Positions 46,832 through 55,301 of a DNA stretch of 64,000 bases are shown here, piece by piece. The notes under the pieces are model-generated. The model searched no databases, was not told the DNA's origin, and saw nothing but the letters and a program-made list of their open reading frames with translations. The translations under genes were made by a program, and so were the position numbers. Position 1 is the first letter of the stretch, and each line of letters begins with the position of its first letter. This DNA comes from Bacteroidales bacterium. GTDB lineage: Bacteria > Bacteroidota > Bacteroidia > Bacteroidales > Tenuifilaceae. The stretch is taken from positions 1-64,000 of the forward strand of contig JACABB010000030.1 of the NCBI GenBank assembly GCA_013376985.1. Direction: 5' to 3'.

Positions 46832-48952
46832 TTAACTAGTACTCATTTCAATTGAAATCCTTTGACCCCTTTCTGCTCTTGTTCCTGGAGATATTGATTG
46901 GCTCTTAACAGTTCCCATACCATTTACCGAGACCTTTAATCCTGCATTCTCAAGCAGGAACAAAGCATCCTTAATGCACATCCCAGTTACATTTGGTACA
47001 AGGTTCTTAATTACATTGTTATCGTTCATCTCAATATCCTCGTCGGTTCTTATTACCGATACCCACTTGGATTTTTTCGATTTATCTTTTAAAGGAATAT
47101 CTAGTTCATCTAAAACATCCTCGATATGCTGCTTATAGCCATTCTTAGATTGGGGCATATCCGTTAGATTGGCATCGGAATTCACCTCTGGAAACCACTC
47201 GCTACTTGTGGCATACACCTTATCCGAAATCTCCTTAAATATTGGACCTGCTACAACATTCCCATAGTAAACGCTCTTAGATGGCGAGTTTACAACTACA
47301 ATACATGAATATTTTGGATCATCGGCAGGAAAATACCCAACAAATGATGCCTGATAACTTGTAACTCCTTTACTCTTATATCCTCGCTTTCCCCTTGCAA
47401 TCTGAGCAGTACCTGTCTTACCCGCTATCATATACCTTGTGTTACTAAGGTTTTTAGCTGTTCCCTCCTTTACCACTCCTTCAAGCACTTCGCGAACCTT
47501 TGCTAGCGTTGAATTTGAACAGATTGAGGAGCATATTATTTCACCTCCAAAAGTTTCAACCGGTTGACCATGCTTTAGCAATGCCTTTACTAAATGAGGT
47601 TTAACCATTGTACCATCGTTTGCAATGGCATTATAGAATGTTAGCAATTGTAAAGGGGTTATTTTCACTTCGTATCCAATGCTCATCATGGGTAGTGAAA
47701 GGCCTGACCAATATTTATCGTGTGGATATTTGATATAAGGAGCAACCTCACCCTGAATTTCAAGGTTTAGCGGTTGATTCAATTTCATTTTATATAGATG
47801 GTCGATAAAACTCTCCTCTTTCCCTGTATAATACTTCATCACAAGTTTGGCTACCCCAATGTTCGATGATAACTCAAATACTTGCTTAGCAGTAATTTTT
47901 CCATGCCCCTTTTCATCAGAGTCAGTTAAAACATGGTCATGAATTTGCATCTTACCGTTTCCTGTATTTACTATTTCATCGAGTTTGAGATAGCCATCCT
48001 CAAGCATAGCAATTAAAGAAGCAATTTTAAAGGTAGATCCCGGTTCTGCGCTCTCCCCAATGGCATAGTTATAAGCCTCGGAGTAAACACCATCCTCATC
48101 GCGTTTTAGGTTGGCAATGGCCTTTATCTCGCCAGTTTTAACCTCCATAAGGATTACTGTTCCCCAACCAGCACCATGCTTTTCGAGCTGTTTATGAAGA
48201 GCGCACTCCGCCAAATCCTGTAGGTTAACATCCAATGTAGTAATAACATCAGTACCATCTTCTGGATCAACCTGATTTGGGCTATTCACATCTACCCATG
48301 AATTCCCGGGAACTCTTTGTAGAAGACTAATCCCTGTTCGCCCTTTAAGCTGCTGATTGAAAGCCCCCTCAATACCCACGGCAACACCACCCTCGTTCAC
48401 ATTGCCTATTGTTCGTGCTGCTAAAGTTTGATGTGGAAGAATTCGTTGATTCACCTGAATTGGTATAAATCCGCCCTTATTTAAACCTAAACGGAATAGT
48501 GGAAATTTCTTGAATTTCTGTAGCTCAACATAATCAATATTCCTATTTCCAACTGGGTAAAACCTACGATTTCGTGCCGATTTTCGAGCATTAACCAGTT
48601 CGGAACGGTAAGACTTTGATGACTTATCACCAAAAAATTTCGAAAGGCAAATTGAAAGGGAGTCAATTTTGTCGAAGAATACCTCATTGGTTAATCCTGT
48701 GGCTTTTAAATCCATTCGGATTTCGAAGTAAGGAACCGATGTTGCCAAAACCCTACCATCATTGGCACATATATCGCCCCTATTGGGTTCAATGGTGATA
48801 TCCTTATAGGTAATGGTTTTAGCCATCTCACGCCATTTGCCGCCCTCAACAAGTTGGATATATAGGATCTTTGCAACAATAGCAAAACCAAGGAGTACAA
48901 ATATTAAGTACACCAACGCCACCCGAACCAATATTTCCTTCTTAATCGACAT
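46832..48952 (-). CDS. ftsI: Penicillin-binding protein FtsI with PASTA domain
   Basis: The class B transpeptidase crosslinks division peptidoglycan. It has one N-terminal membrane anchor (about 8-30), a pedestal/dimerisation region with GRTGISLLQR, and the transpeptidase domain with SxxK in EPGSTFKIASL, SSN in LSSNIGVAKL and KTG in IAGKTGTAQIARG. The C-terminus carries a single PASTA domain (about 645-706: VPNVTGMCIKDALFLL). At 706 residues it is typical of Bacteroidota. A 164-bp gap with repeats separates it from the ftsL-like gene. Confidence 0.95.
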   Translation of the reverse strand: MSIKKEILVRVALVYLIFVLLGFAIVAKILYIQLVEGGKWREMAKTITYKDITIEPNRGDICANDGRVLATSVPYFEIRMDLKATGLTNEVFFDKIDSLSICLSKFFGDKSSKSYRSELVNARKSARNRRFYPVGNRNIDYVELQKFKKFPLFRLGLNKGGFIPIQVNQRILPHQTLAARTIGNVNEGGVAVGIEGAFNQQLKGRTGISLLQRVPGNSWVDVNSPNQVDPEDGTDVITTLDVNLQDLAECALHKQLEKHGAGWGTVILMEVKTGEIKAIANLKRDEDGVYSEAYNYAIGESAEPGSTFKIASLIAMLEDGYLKLDEIVNTGNGKMQIHDHVLTDSDEKGHGKITAKQVFELSSNIGVAKLVMKYYTGKEESFIDHLYKMKLNQPLNLEIQGEVAPYIKYPHDKYWSGLSLPMMSIGYEVKITPLQLLTFYNAIANDGTMVKPHLVKALLKHGQPVETFGGEIICSSICSNSTLAKVREVLEGVVKEGTAKNLSNTRYMIAGKTGTAQIARGKRGYKSKGVTSYQASFVGYFPADDPKYSCIVVVNSPSKSVYYGNVVAGPIFKEISDKVYATSSEWFPEVNSDANLTDMPQSKNGYKQHIEDVLDELDIPLKDKSKKSKWVSVIRTDEDIEMNDNNVIKNLVPNVTGMCIKDALFLLENAGLKVSVNGMGTVKSQSISPGTRAERGQRISIEMSTS

Positions 48953-48963
48953 TTTTAAGTTTT

Positions 48964-49034
48964 AAACGCTAAGACACCAAGTCGCTAAGTTTTATATTTG
49001 CTTCTATTCCTTCGCATCTTTGTGCCATTGCGTT
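48964..49034. repeat. CGCTAAG-rich spacer between ftsL and ftsI
   Basis: AACGCTAAGACACCAAGTCG begins at 48965 and is followed by another CGCTAAG and by TTCGCATCTTTGTGCCATTG. Beyond it (49046-49112) is a second low-complexity run of CAAATTG/CATTG units. No gene is present. Confidence 0.5.
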
Positions 49035-49116
49035 CATATTATTTTTTTCAAATTGTTCCATTGTCTTACTGGCACATTGTCCAATTGTCTCATTTTCAAA
49101 TTGGCAAATTTTCAAA

Positions 49117-49491
49117 TCACTTCACCTTCTTCGGCGGCACTACACTCTCCTTCAACTCCAAACCCCTTATCTCACATAGTTTAGCCACTTCCGACTGCTT
49201 ACTAATGAACATCAACTGCGCAGCTGTTGTAATAGACTCCGCTCTAAGATTACGAACCTCAATCTGTAAATTCTTCTCATTCCTCACCAGTTTCTCGTAA
49301 CGATATCGGTTTGCGATATAAAAAACCGCCAGAAAAGCCAGAAACAGGATATAAAGCAACTGCTTCGAAACCGATTCGCTGGTAAGCACACTCCCTGTGA
49401 GAAAATCCCTTAAACCCACCGATGACTTTTTCTCCTTGGGTTTTTCGGGTTTCTCCTCAATAAACTCTACCGTTTCGTTTTCCGTTGTCAT
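49117..49491 (-). CDS. ftsL: FtsL-like division protein
   Basis: The 124-residue single-pass protein has a charged cytoplasmic N-terminus (EEKPEKPKEKKSS), one membrane helix (about 44-62) and a coiled-coil-like periplasmic tail (RYEKLVRNEKNLQIEVRNLR). This architecture and the position between rsmH and ftsI define FtsL, although sequence identity is always low in the family. It overlaps rsmH by 4 nt. Confidence 0.8.
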   Translation of the reverse strand: MTTENETVEFIEEKPEKPKEKKSSVGLRDFLTGSVLTSESVSKQLLYILFLAFLAVFYIANRYRYEKLVRNEKNLQIEVRNLRAESITTAAQLMFISKQSEVAKLCEIRGLELKESVVPPKKVK

Positions 49492-50384
49492 ACCTTTCTT
49501 CCAATTCTAAGCTTTGCGCTACGCGCCCTACTATTTATTTTATTCTCCTCGTCCGAGGGAACTATAACCTTTCTATTAATCTGTTCGTATGGAGATGAAA
49601 CATTTCCATAAAAATCCTTATCAAGATCCCCTTCAAAATTTCCTGAGCGGAAGTAGTTTTTCACCAGCCTATCCTCAAGCGAATGGTAAGCAATAACCAC
49701 CAACCGTCCATCCTTTTTAAGAGCCTTTGTAGCATTGGTGAGCATCTGCTTTAGCACCTCCATCTCCTGATTCACCTCAATGCGAATTGCCTGAAAAACC
49801 TGAGCAAGCATTTTATTCTGCGCATTTGAGGGAAACATCGGTTTTAGCAATTCAGCAAGTTGTTCTACCGTTTCAATCTGTTCCTCTTCACGGGATTTAC
49901 AAATAGCGTTAGCCAATCGCCTTGCCCCTTGAAGCTCGCCGTACTGGGTTAGAACGTTGGTTAAATCTTCGGGACTGTAAGTATTTACAACCTGCTTTGC
50001 CGATAGGCGTTGGTTCTGGTTCATCCGCATATCGAGTGGCCCTTCGAAACGAAACGAAAATCCACGCTCAGGGCTATCGAAATGGTGCGATGAAACACCC
50101 AAATCGGCTAGAATACCATCAACCTCCTTGACATTGTGATAGCGAAGAAAGTTGCGGAAGAATCTGAAATTGCTGCGGATTAGGGTAAAGCGTTTATCGT
50201 CGATTGTATTTTTCAGCGCCTCCTCGTCCTGATCGAAAGCGAAAAGCTTGCCTTTATTAAGATGTTTGAGTATTTCGCTGGAATGACCGCCCCCACCAAA
50301 AGTGAGGTCTACATAGATTCCATTTGGCTTAATATCAAGCCCCTCTATGCTTTCGTGAAGCAGAACTGGTATATGGTAGGCCAT
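49488..50384 (-). CDS. rsmH: 16S rRNA m4C1402 methyltransferase RsmH
   Basis: RsmH methylates N4 of cytidine 1402 in 16S rRNA. The AdoMet motif VDLTFGGGGHSSEIL (about 25-39) is typical, and DGILADLGVSSHHFDSPERG with GPLDMRM is the family signature. The length is 298 residues. It starts one base inside the end of mraZ, a coupled arrangement at the head of the dcw cluster. Confidence 0.96.
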   Translation of the reverse strand: MAYHIPVLLHESIEGLDIKPNGIYVDLTFGGGGHSSEILKHLNKGKLFAFDQDEEALKNTIDDKRFTLIRSNFRFFRNFLRYHNVKEVDGILADLGVSSHHFDSPERGFSFRFEGPLDMRMNQNQRLSAKQVVNTYSPEDLTNVLTQYGELQGARRLANAICKSREEEQIETVEQLAELLKPMFPSNAQNKMLAQVFQAIRIEVNQEMEVLKQMLTNATKALKKDGRLVVIAYHSLEDRLVKNYFRSGNFEGDLDKDFYGNVSSPYEQINRKVIVPSDEENKINSRARSAKLRIGRKV

Positions 50385-50848
50385 TACTCATCCCTTATAA
50401 TCGATGAACCCATAATTTTCTCGGCAAGCTGCGCAAAATCATCCTCGCCCGTGCGAACGCCTTCATACTTATCCTTCGCCCAAATCTCAATTTTTCCATC
50501 CATCCCTGCTAGAATTAACTCACGTTCAGCACCCACTAAATCGAGTAATCGTTTGGGGATTAGCAGACGACCGCTCGAATCGAGCGTAACTTCCGCTGTA
50601 CCGCGGTAAAACTCTCGCAAAAACTTGTTATGCTCCTTGTTGTAAGGATTTGTATTCTTACGAATAAGGGTGTTCTGACGATCCCACTCCTCAATAGGGA
50701 AAAGCACTAAGCAGCTCTCGAAAATATCCTTTTTAACCACAAAACGATCAGAAGAAGCCGATGAAATCTGCTTCTTAAAAGCCGATGGGAAGAGCACACG
50801 TCCCTTCTCGTCAACCTTACAACCATAATCGCCTATAAATGATGTCAT
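50384..50848 (-). CDS. mraZ: Transcriptional regulator MraZ
   Basis: MraZ is a SpoVT/AbrB-fold dodecameric regulator that represses the dcw operon in other bacteria. The protein has two tandem MraZ domains: GDYGCKVDEKGRVLFPSAFK (about 5-24) and VTLDSSGRLLIPKRLL (about 85-100). I place the start at 50848 (MTSFIG), because the longer frame adds an aromatic stretch (MGERGIKWKYF) unlike the family, and the 10-bp-spaced GTGG boxes lie in that region. Confidence 0.9.
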   Translation of the reverse strand: MTSFIGDYGCKVDEKGRVLFPSAFKKQISSASSDRFVVKKDIFESCLVLFPIEEWDRQNTLIRKNTNPYNKEHNKFLREFYRGTAEVTLDSSGRLLIPKRLLDLVGAERELILAGMDGKIEIWAKDKYEGVRTGEDDFAQLAEKIMGSSIIRDE

Positions 50849-50889
50849 TATTGGATGCAATTTCAAAAGGTAAAAATATACAAAATATT

Positions 50890-50924
50890 TCCACTTTATT
50901 CCACGTTCTCCCACTTTTTACCAC
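50890..50924 (-). promoter_or_regulatory. MraZ operator: four GTGG boxes with 10-bp spacing
   Basis: CCAC occurs at 50891, 50901, 50911 and 50921, exactly 10 bp apart. Read on the minus strand these are GTGGT-, GTGGG-, GTGGA- and GTGGA-N5 repeats. This matches the direct-repeat operator described for MraZ in other phyla, so self-repression of the cluster is inferred. The boxes lie 43-76 nt before the mraZ start, probably over or near the promoter. Confidence 0.85.
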
Positions 50925-51033
50925 ATTGTTAATAACTTTTTGAGGGCTAGCACGGAAAATACATTTTGAAATCAGCGAAATATCAATAAATTTGAGGGAT
51001 GTGACAATGAGGAGTAAAAAATAATTTAATGCA

Positions 51034-51876
51034 ATGAGTAACGTAAAACTGTTTGAAGAAAAAAAAGTTAGAACATATTGGGATGAGTCTCAGCAAAAAT
51101 GGTACTTTTCAGTAATCGATGTTATTGAAATACTTACCAGCAGCACAATTCCTAAAAGGTATTGGAGTGATTTAAAAAAGAAGTTAACATCAGAGGGCAG
51201 TGAAGCGTACGAAAAAATCGTACGTTTGAAAATGTTAGCAGAAGATGGTAAAAGTAGAGAAACCGATACCGCGGACACGGAAACACTTTTGCGAATTATC
51301 CAATCAATCCCTTCACCCAAGGCTGAGCCTTTCAAACAATGGTTGGCTAAAGTGGGTTACGAACGTATGCAAGAGATTTCTGACCCAGAACAAAGCCTCG
51401 ATAGAGCTCGTGAGAACTGGCAAAAACTGGGTAGAAGCGAAAAATGGATTCAGCAACGTATGACAGATCAGGAAACTCGTAACAAACTAACCGATTACTG
51501 GCAAAAAAGCGGCGTTTCCAAAACGGATGAATTTGCTTTTCTCACCAACATTATCCATCAAGAATGGACAGGTTTAACCGTTCAAGGTCACAAAAAGATA
51601 AAAGGTCTAAAAACTCAAAATCTCCGCGATCATATGAGTGAGGCAGAACTGATTTTTACGGCCTTAGCAGAACTCTCTACTCGACAGATTGCAGAAGTTG
51701 AAAAAGCAAAAGGGGTAGAAAAGAATGCCATTGCTGGCAAAAAAGGTGGGGCAATTGCAAAAAATGCCCGCTTAGCCTTAGAGGCAAAAACAGGTAAGAA
51801 AGTAGTTACTGGAGAGAATTTTTTACCTCCAAGCAGTGAGAAAAAGAGCTTGAAAAATAAAAAAAATAAAGAATAG
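51034..51876 (+). CDS. Bro-N domain protein, phage antirepressor-like
   Basis: The 280-residue protein has an N-terminal BRO-N domain (about 5-105), with VRTYWDESQQKWYFSVIDV, STIPKRYWSDLKKKL and EPFKQWLAKVGYERM. This type is usual in prophage antirepressors and in orphan genes of Bacteroidota. The C-terminal half is charged and contains NLRDHMSEAELIF and a repeated alanine/lysine-rich tail. No prophage genes flank it, so it stands alone beside the defence island. Its DNA target and role are unknown. Confidence 0.8.
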   Translation: MSNVKLFEEKKVRTYWDESQQKWYFSVIDVIEILTSSTIPKRYWSDLKKKLTSEGSEAYEKIVRLKMLAEDGKSRETDTADTETLLRIIQSIPSPKAEPFKQWLAKVGYERMQEISDPEQSLDRARENWQKLGRSEKWIQQRMTDQETRNKLTDYWQKSGVSKTDEFAFLTNIIHQEWTGLTVQGHKKIKGLKTQNLRDHMSEAELIFTALAELSTRQIAEVEKAKGVEKNAIAGKKGGAIAKNARLALEAKTGKKVVTGENFLPPSSEKKSLKNKKNKE

Positions 51877-52167
51877 AAGGCATTTCAACAATCTTACAAT
51901 AATGAACTTACTAGAGTAGTAAAATATAGGTTTAACCCTAGATTTCTGAGCTTTCTAAAAGTTCGAAATTCCTTATCAAACTCAAAACGGATGAATCTAT
52001 GGTGCCTTCTATTTTATGAGAAGGTAAAAGCCTATTTAACTAAAGATGCTAGTTGCTGAAATATTGTTATTTATCTTATGCTCCCTTAAAATTAAGCTAA
52101 AAGCTAAATGAATTAACTACTGTTAATCAGCAACTAGCGATTTGCAACCAGTAACTAGCAACTTAGG

Positions 52168-52806
52168 TTATTTAACAAAAATAGACTGTTTATTCCACTC
52201 ATCGAACGAATTGGTTAATTCATCCATTGTGGTTACTGGTTTAGCGCACCAAGCATTGTACATACTTGTAACTTCTTTTTCTTTTTTTAGCCATGCAGCA
52301 TTTGGAACTGCCTGCTCCACATACTTTTCCTTGATATCGTTAAATATGTTGGTATCAGTTTTGCAATATTTGGGTAAATATTTTTTTAAATGCTTAATTG
52401 CACTGCTGGTGCTATTAAACTCATAAGCAGTTCTTTCAAAATGAAGTAAAAACCAGAACTCAATGGAAATAGAACTATAGGCAATGTTAAAATTATTTCT
52501 TTTTGCCTCAGCAAAAATCTGTTTTATGTTTGGTCGTTTATCATCGTCGAACACAAGCCAAATGGTATCGTATGGCTGTTTATCAATCTTTGCTAAGTTT
52601 TGTTTTTTTATTGCCTCCTTCACTATTCCAATAGGTTCAGAGAAATTTGCCTGCAAAATATTCACATCAATAGTTCGTTGAACCTCCCTTTTAAGCGAAG
52701 CCTTGAATGCATCGAGGTAATACTTCTCGGTTTCACCCTCGCAAAGAATCAAAACTCTTTTAAGTAGCTGACGTTTTCTACTTTTTTCCCTGAACATCCT
52801 TGCCAT
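52168..52806 (-). CDS. rloB: RloB-family TOPRIM-like protein
   Basis: The 212-residue protein is the partner of an RloA ATPase in an abortive-infection-type defence pair. The TOPRIM-like acidic residues are E23-G-E25 in LILCEGETEKYY and D87-D88-D89 in VFDDDKRPN. It starts 29 nt inside the end of the RloA gene. Family knowledge: RloAB loci and the AbiL pair use an ATPase sensor and a TOPRIM-like effector, but the trigger here is unknown. The region 51877-52167 upstream on the plus side is a gap with an AACTAGC-rich spacer and no gene. Confidence 0.8.
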   Translation of the reverse strand: MARMFREKSRKRQLLKRVLILCEGETEKYYLDAFKASLKREVQRTIDVNILQANFSEPIGIVKEAIKKQNLAKIDKQPYDTIWLVFDDDKRPNIKQIFAEAKRNNFNIAYSSISIEFWFLLHFERTAYEFNSTSSAIKHLKKYLPKYCKTDTNIFNDIKEKYVEQAVPNAAWLKKEKEVTSMYNAWCAKPVTTMDELTNSFDEWNKQSIFVK

Positions 52807-54103
52807 AGCTAATATTGGGCTCGTTTATTACAGGTGTTGCGCCAAAACGCCCGCTGAGATACCATTTATCGTAGGGTATATTATTTCTTATTCCGCTAAT
52901 ATCAGCCATAGAGTAGAGTTCTGTAACACCTTGGCTGTTTTTATCGGTAAACCATACCTGATCCCTGCGGAAAATCTCGTTGCTTAAAAGGCTTGTATCG
53001 TGAGTGGTAAATAGAATTTGTGCGTTCATGGTATTCATTTGGGGGTTATTATACAGCCCTACCAAGAAACGAACGATTGAAGGATGAAGGTTCTTTTCGA
53101 ATTCATCAATTACAAAAAGAGAGCCCTTTTCCAACGAATCGAGGATAAAAGTTGCTAAGGCAAAAAGACTTTTTGTCCCCGATGATTCCCTCTCAATACT
53201 AAATGCAATTGGCTTTAAGGCATTACCATTCTCATCGAATGCGTTATGATACGTTGAGATCTCAAAACTCAACTCCTTCGATAACATGCTAAATATCTCT
53301 TCATTATACATTTTCATCGCCTCTTCAGGCAGTCCCTTCAAAAAAGGTATACCATCGGTTTTTCTAATATCGAAAGAAATTATCCCTGTATCTAAAGCAT
53401 TTATCAAACTTCTTAGCTTTACTAAAAATGATTCATCCTTCTCTTTTAGTAAACGAGCAATTATATCTGACGAAACAGATCCAAAAGGAACGTTTATGTT
53501 TTGTATATCAAAAAGTTCAGTGAATCTAAAGTAATTATAAACGGGGTATAATGCTTCAATTTTTTCATTTGCAGCCCTACTTAGGAATAGCTGATTATCC
53601 AGCATTCTGGCTTCAATACTCTTCTTTTCACCTTTGATAATTGTTCCAAAATCAATAGGTTTACCATTAATTCTAACGAAAACTTTTGATTTTTGCCCTT
53701 TTGGGTAAAAGTACAGCGATTCGAACTCAACTTTTTTTTGAGATATTTCAACAATATATTCGTACCGAATATTATCGCTAGCAATAAAATCAATTTCGAA
53801 TTTTGATGGGAGTTTCGAACTTTTTAAGTCAAGCAAGAAAGGATCGTACAAAGGGATTTCCTGCTCAAGTTTAAGGTCAGATGATTCTAGAATATATTTC
53901 CCGAAAGTGATTAATCCTAGTATAAAATTACTTTTACCCGAAGCATTTGCACCATAGATACAAGCGGAACGTAAAAGTTCAAATTTTTCGTTTGCATGAA
54001 AGAGGTTAGTAGGCCTCTCCTTAAACGCTTTGGCGGGTAACATCGAGAGGGCTACTTTATCTTTAATGGATCTATAGTTTGATATTGCTAAATTTATAAG
54101 CAT
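52778..54103 (-). CDS. rloA: RloA-family AAA ATPase
   Basis: The 441-residue ABC/OLD-type ATPase has the Walker A motif GANASGKSNF (51-60), the signature-like SSGTKSLF and the Walker B acidic pair in SLFVIDEFEKNLHPSIV (about 335-350), followed by a TTHDTSLL switch motif. It is the likely sensor of a two-gene defence system with RloB, coupled by overlap. It may instead be an AbiLi-type ATPase, since these families are closely related. Confidence 0.85.
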   Translation of the reverse strand: MLINLAISNYRSIKDKVALSMLPAKAFKERPTNLFHANEKFELLRSACIYGANASGKSNFILGLITFGKYILESSDLKLEQEIPLYDPFLLDLKSSKLPSKFEIDFIASDNIRYEYIVEISQKKVEFESLYFYPKGQKSKVFVRINGKPIDFGTIIKGEKKSIEARMLDNQLFLSRAANEKIEALYPVYNYFRFTELFDIQNINVPFGSVSSDIIARLLKEKDESFLVKLRSLINALDTGIISFDIRKTDGIPFLKGLPEEAMKMYNEEIFSMLSKELSFEISTYHNAFDENGNALKPIAFSIERESSGTKSLFALATFILDSLEKGSLFVIDEFEKNLHPSIVRFLVGLYNNPQMNTMNAQILFTTHDTSLLSNEIFRRDQVWFTDKNSQGVTELYSMADISGIRNNIPYDKWYLSGRFGATPVINEPNISYGKDVQGKK

Positions 54104-54139
54104 AGCATATAAATTGTGTTTATAATTGTAATTTATTTA

Positions 54140-54173
54140 CAAATATAATCATTATTTTATGTTTATATTCAAA
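54140..54173 (-). promoter_or_regulatory. Promoter of the rloA-rloB pair
   Basis: On the minus strand TTTG (54170-54173) is followed after 22 nt by TATATTTG (54140-54147). The predicted 5' UTR is about 30 nt, ending at the rloA ATG at 54103. It is a full match to the Bacteroidota -7 box. Confidence 0.6.
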
Positions 54174-54356
54174 TATAGATGTCTTTTTATATCTAAAATC
54201 AATTTTAACCTTTCTATTATCTTTTCCAAATCTTCGTGCTATGTAAACCAAAGATAATCTGTCCTTTGCCGATAGTATTAAAAAATTGGAAAGAAAAAAC
54301 CAACAAACCAACGATAAAAAAAGAATAAACCAAAAAATTAAAATCGCTCGCTCCGG

Positions 54357-54511
54357 GATTGCAATCTAAAGTGAACAAAATATTTTTTATCCTCCTCGAT
54401 TAAGTATAGTTTATTTAACTGTTTTTACCTAACTTCGGTTACAAATTAGCAGGGGTTGCTATTTGGCAAATTTCTCTAGATTAAGTGATGTTTTGAAAAT
54501 TGAATTTGGAT
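54357..54511 (+). promoter_or_regulatory. Leader element A, upstream of the DinD-like gene
   Basis: This segment is similar over its whole length to 55053-55209, upstream of the dCTP deaminase gene. It contains a TAACTTCG -7 box (54430-54437), a short stem TTGC/GCAA with a 6-nt loop (54456-54469), and a 29-nt block (54481-54509) identical to the other copy. It ends about 95 nt before the start codon. The long predicted 5' UTR (about 160 nt) suggests RNA-level control or a small RNA. The rest of the 501-bp gap (54104-54605) holds only the rloA promoter. Confidence 0.65.
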
Positions 54512-54605
54512 GTTTAGAAGACTTCCGTTTAGTTACAAACTTCCCCAAATGGAGAAAGGCTTGACTTAACAACCAAATGAAGTTATACTGATAAAAATAA
54601 TAGCT

Positions 54606-55019
54606 ATGGCAAAAGCTATATCGAAAAAGGAGCTCACGCTTTTTGAGAAAATAAAAAAACTTGATGAAAACAGCAATGAATATTGGAGTGCAAGAGATCT
54701 GGCTAAAGTGTTGGAATATTCTGAGTATAGGCATTTTGTACCTGTAATAGATCGAGCAAAAGAGGCATGTTTAAACAGTAAACAACGTATTGAGGATCAT
54801 TTCGAGGATTACCTCGAAATGATAGAGTTGGGTAAAGGTGCTAAACGTGAGGTTGATAGCGTTAAACTTTCACGTTATGCCTGTTATCTAATTGTACAAA
54901 ATGCCGATCCCACAAAAGAAGTGGTAGCCTTGGGGCAAACCTACTCTGCCTTTCAAACCCATTTGTTGGAAAGTAAAACCGATAAACCAACCCTAAAAAA
55001 AGGCAAATTGAAAAGATAA
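54606..55019 (+). CDS. Truncated DinD-like protein
   Basis: The 137-residue product matches the N-terminal half of DinD (DNA damage-inducible protein D), with NSNEYWSARDLAKVLEYS, VIDRAKEACLNSKQRI, VKLSRYACYLIVQNADPT and VVALGQTYSAFQTHL. Full DinD proteins are about 270-280 residues, and this one departs from the family after QTHLL and ends in a basic tail (TLKKGKLKR). It is thus a C-terminal truncation or a short paralog. It is followed directly by the leader element of the dCTP deaminase gene. Its activity is uncertain. Confidence 0.7.
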   Translation: MAKAISKKELTLFEKIKKLDENSNEYWSARDLAKVLEYSEYRHFVPVIDRAKEACLNSKQRIEDHFEDYLEMIELGKGAKREVDSVKLSRYACYLIVQNADPTKEVVALGQTYSAFQTHLLESKTDKPTLKKGKLKR

Positions 55020-55052
55020 ATAGGCAAAGCCTATACAAATACCACCATCTTA

Positions 55053-55209
55053 GGCTTGCAGTCTAAGTTTAATAAAATATTTTTTAAAATTCTCCCCCAC
55101 AAAGGTTTGTTTGTTTAGTTATTTTACTAATTTCGGTTACAAGTTTGGAGGAATTACTATTTGGTAAAGACTCCAGTTTAAGTGATGTTTTGAAAATTGA
55201 ATTTGGGTG
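55053..55209 (+). promoter_or_regulatory. Leader element B, upstream of the dCTP deaminase gene
   Basis: This is the second copy of element A, with the same distance to its gene (the 29-nt identical block at 55178-55206 ends 96 nt before the ATG, versus 97 nt in A). It has a TAATTTCG box (55128-55135). The small stem is TTAC/GTAA (55154-55167), the third base pair changed on both sides relative to TTGC/GCAA in A. A further hairpin GGGTGGA/TCCACCC (55205-55227) lies just beyond. In Vibrio AvcID the deaminase is controlled by an upstream inhibitory RNA, so a similar RNA is plausible here. Confidence 0.65.
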
Positions 55210-55301
55210 GACTGGAGATCTCCACCCATCAAGGGAAGTTAAATTGAGAATGATTTTAGCATAGAGTCTTACACCTAGTTTAAAAATAACACATAAGAAT
55301 A

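Noticed and set aside
50849-50914. The longer mraZ frame starting at 50914
   Set aside because: The extension overlaps the MraZ operator boxes and does not match the family N-terminus.
51034-51876. Prophage remnant around the Bro-N gene
   Set aside because: No integrase, capsid or attachment site is visible; Bro-N genes are common as orphans in the phylum.
54120-54311. A 63-residue minus-strand ORF upstream of rloA
   Set aside because: It covers the rloA promoter, is A/T-rich and shows no family likeness.
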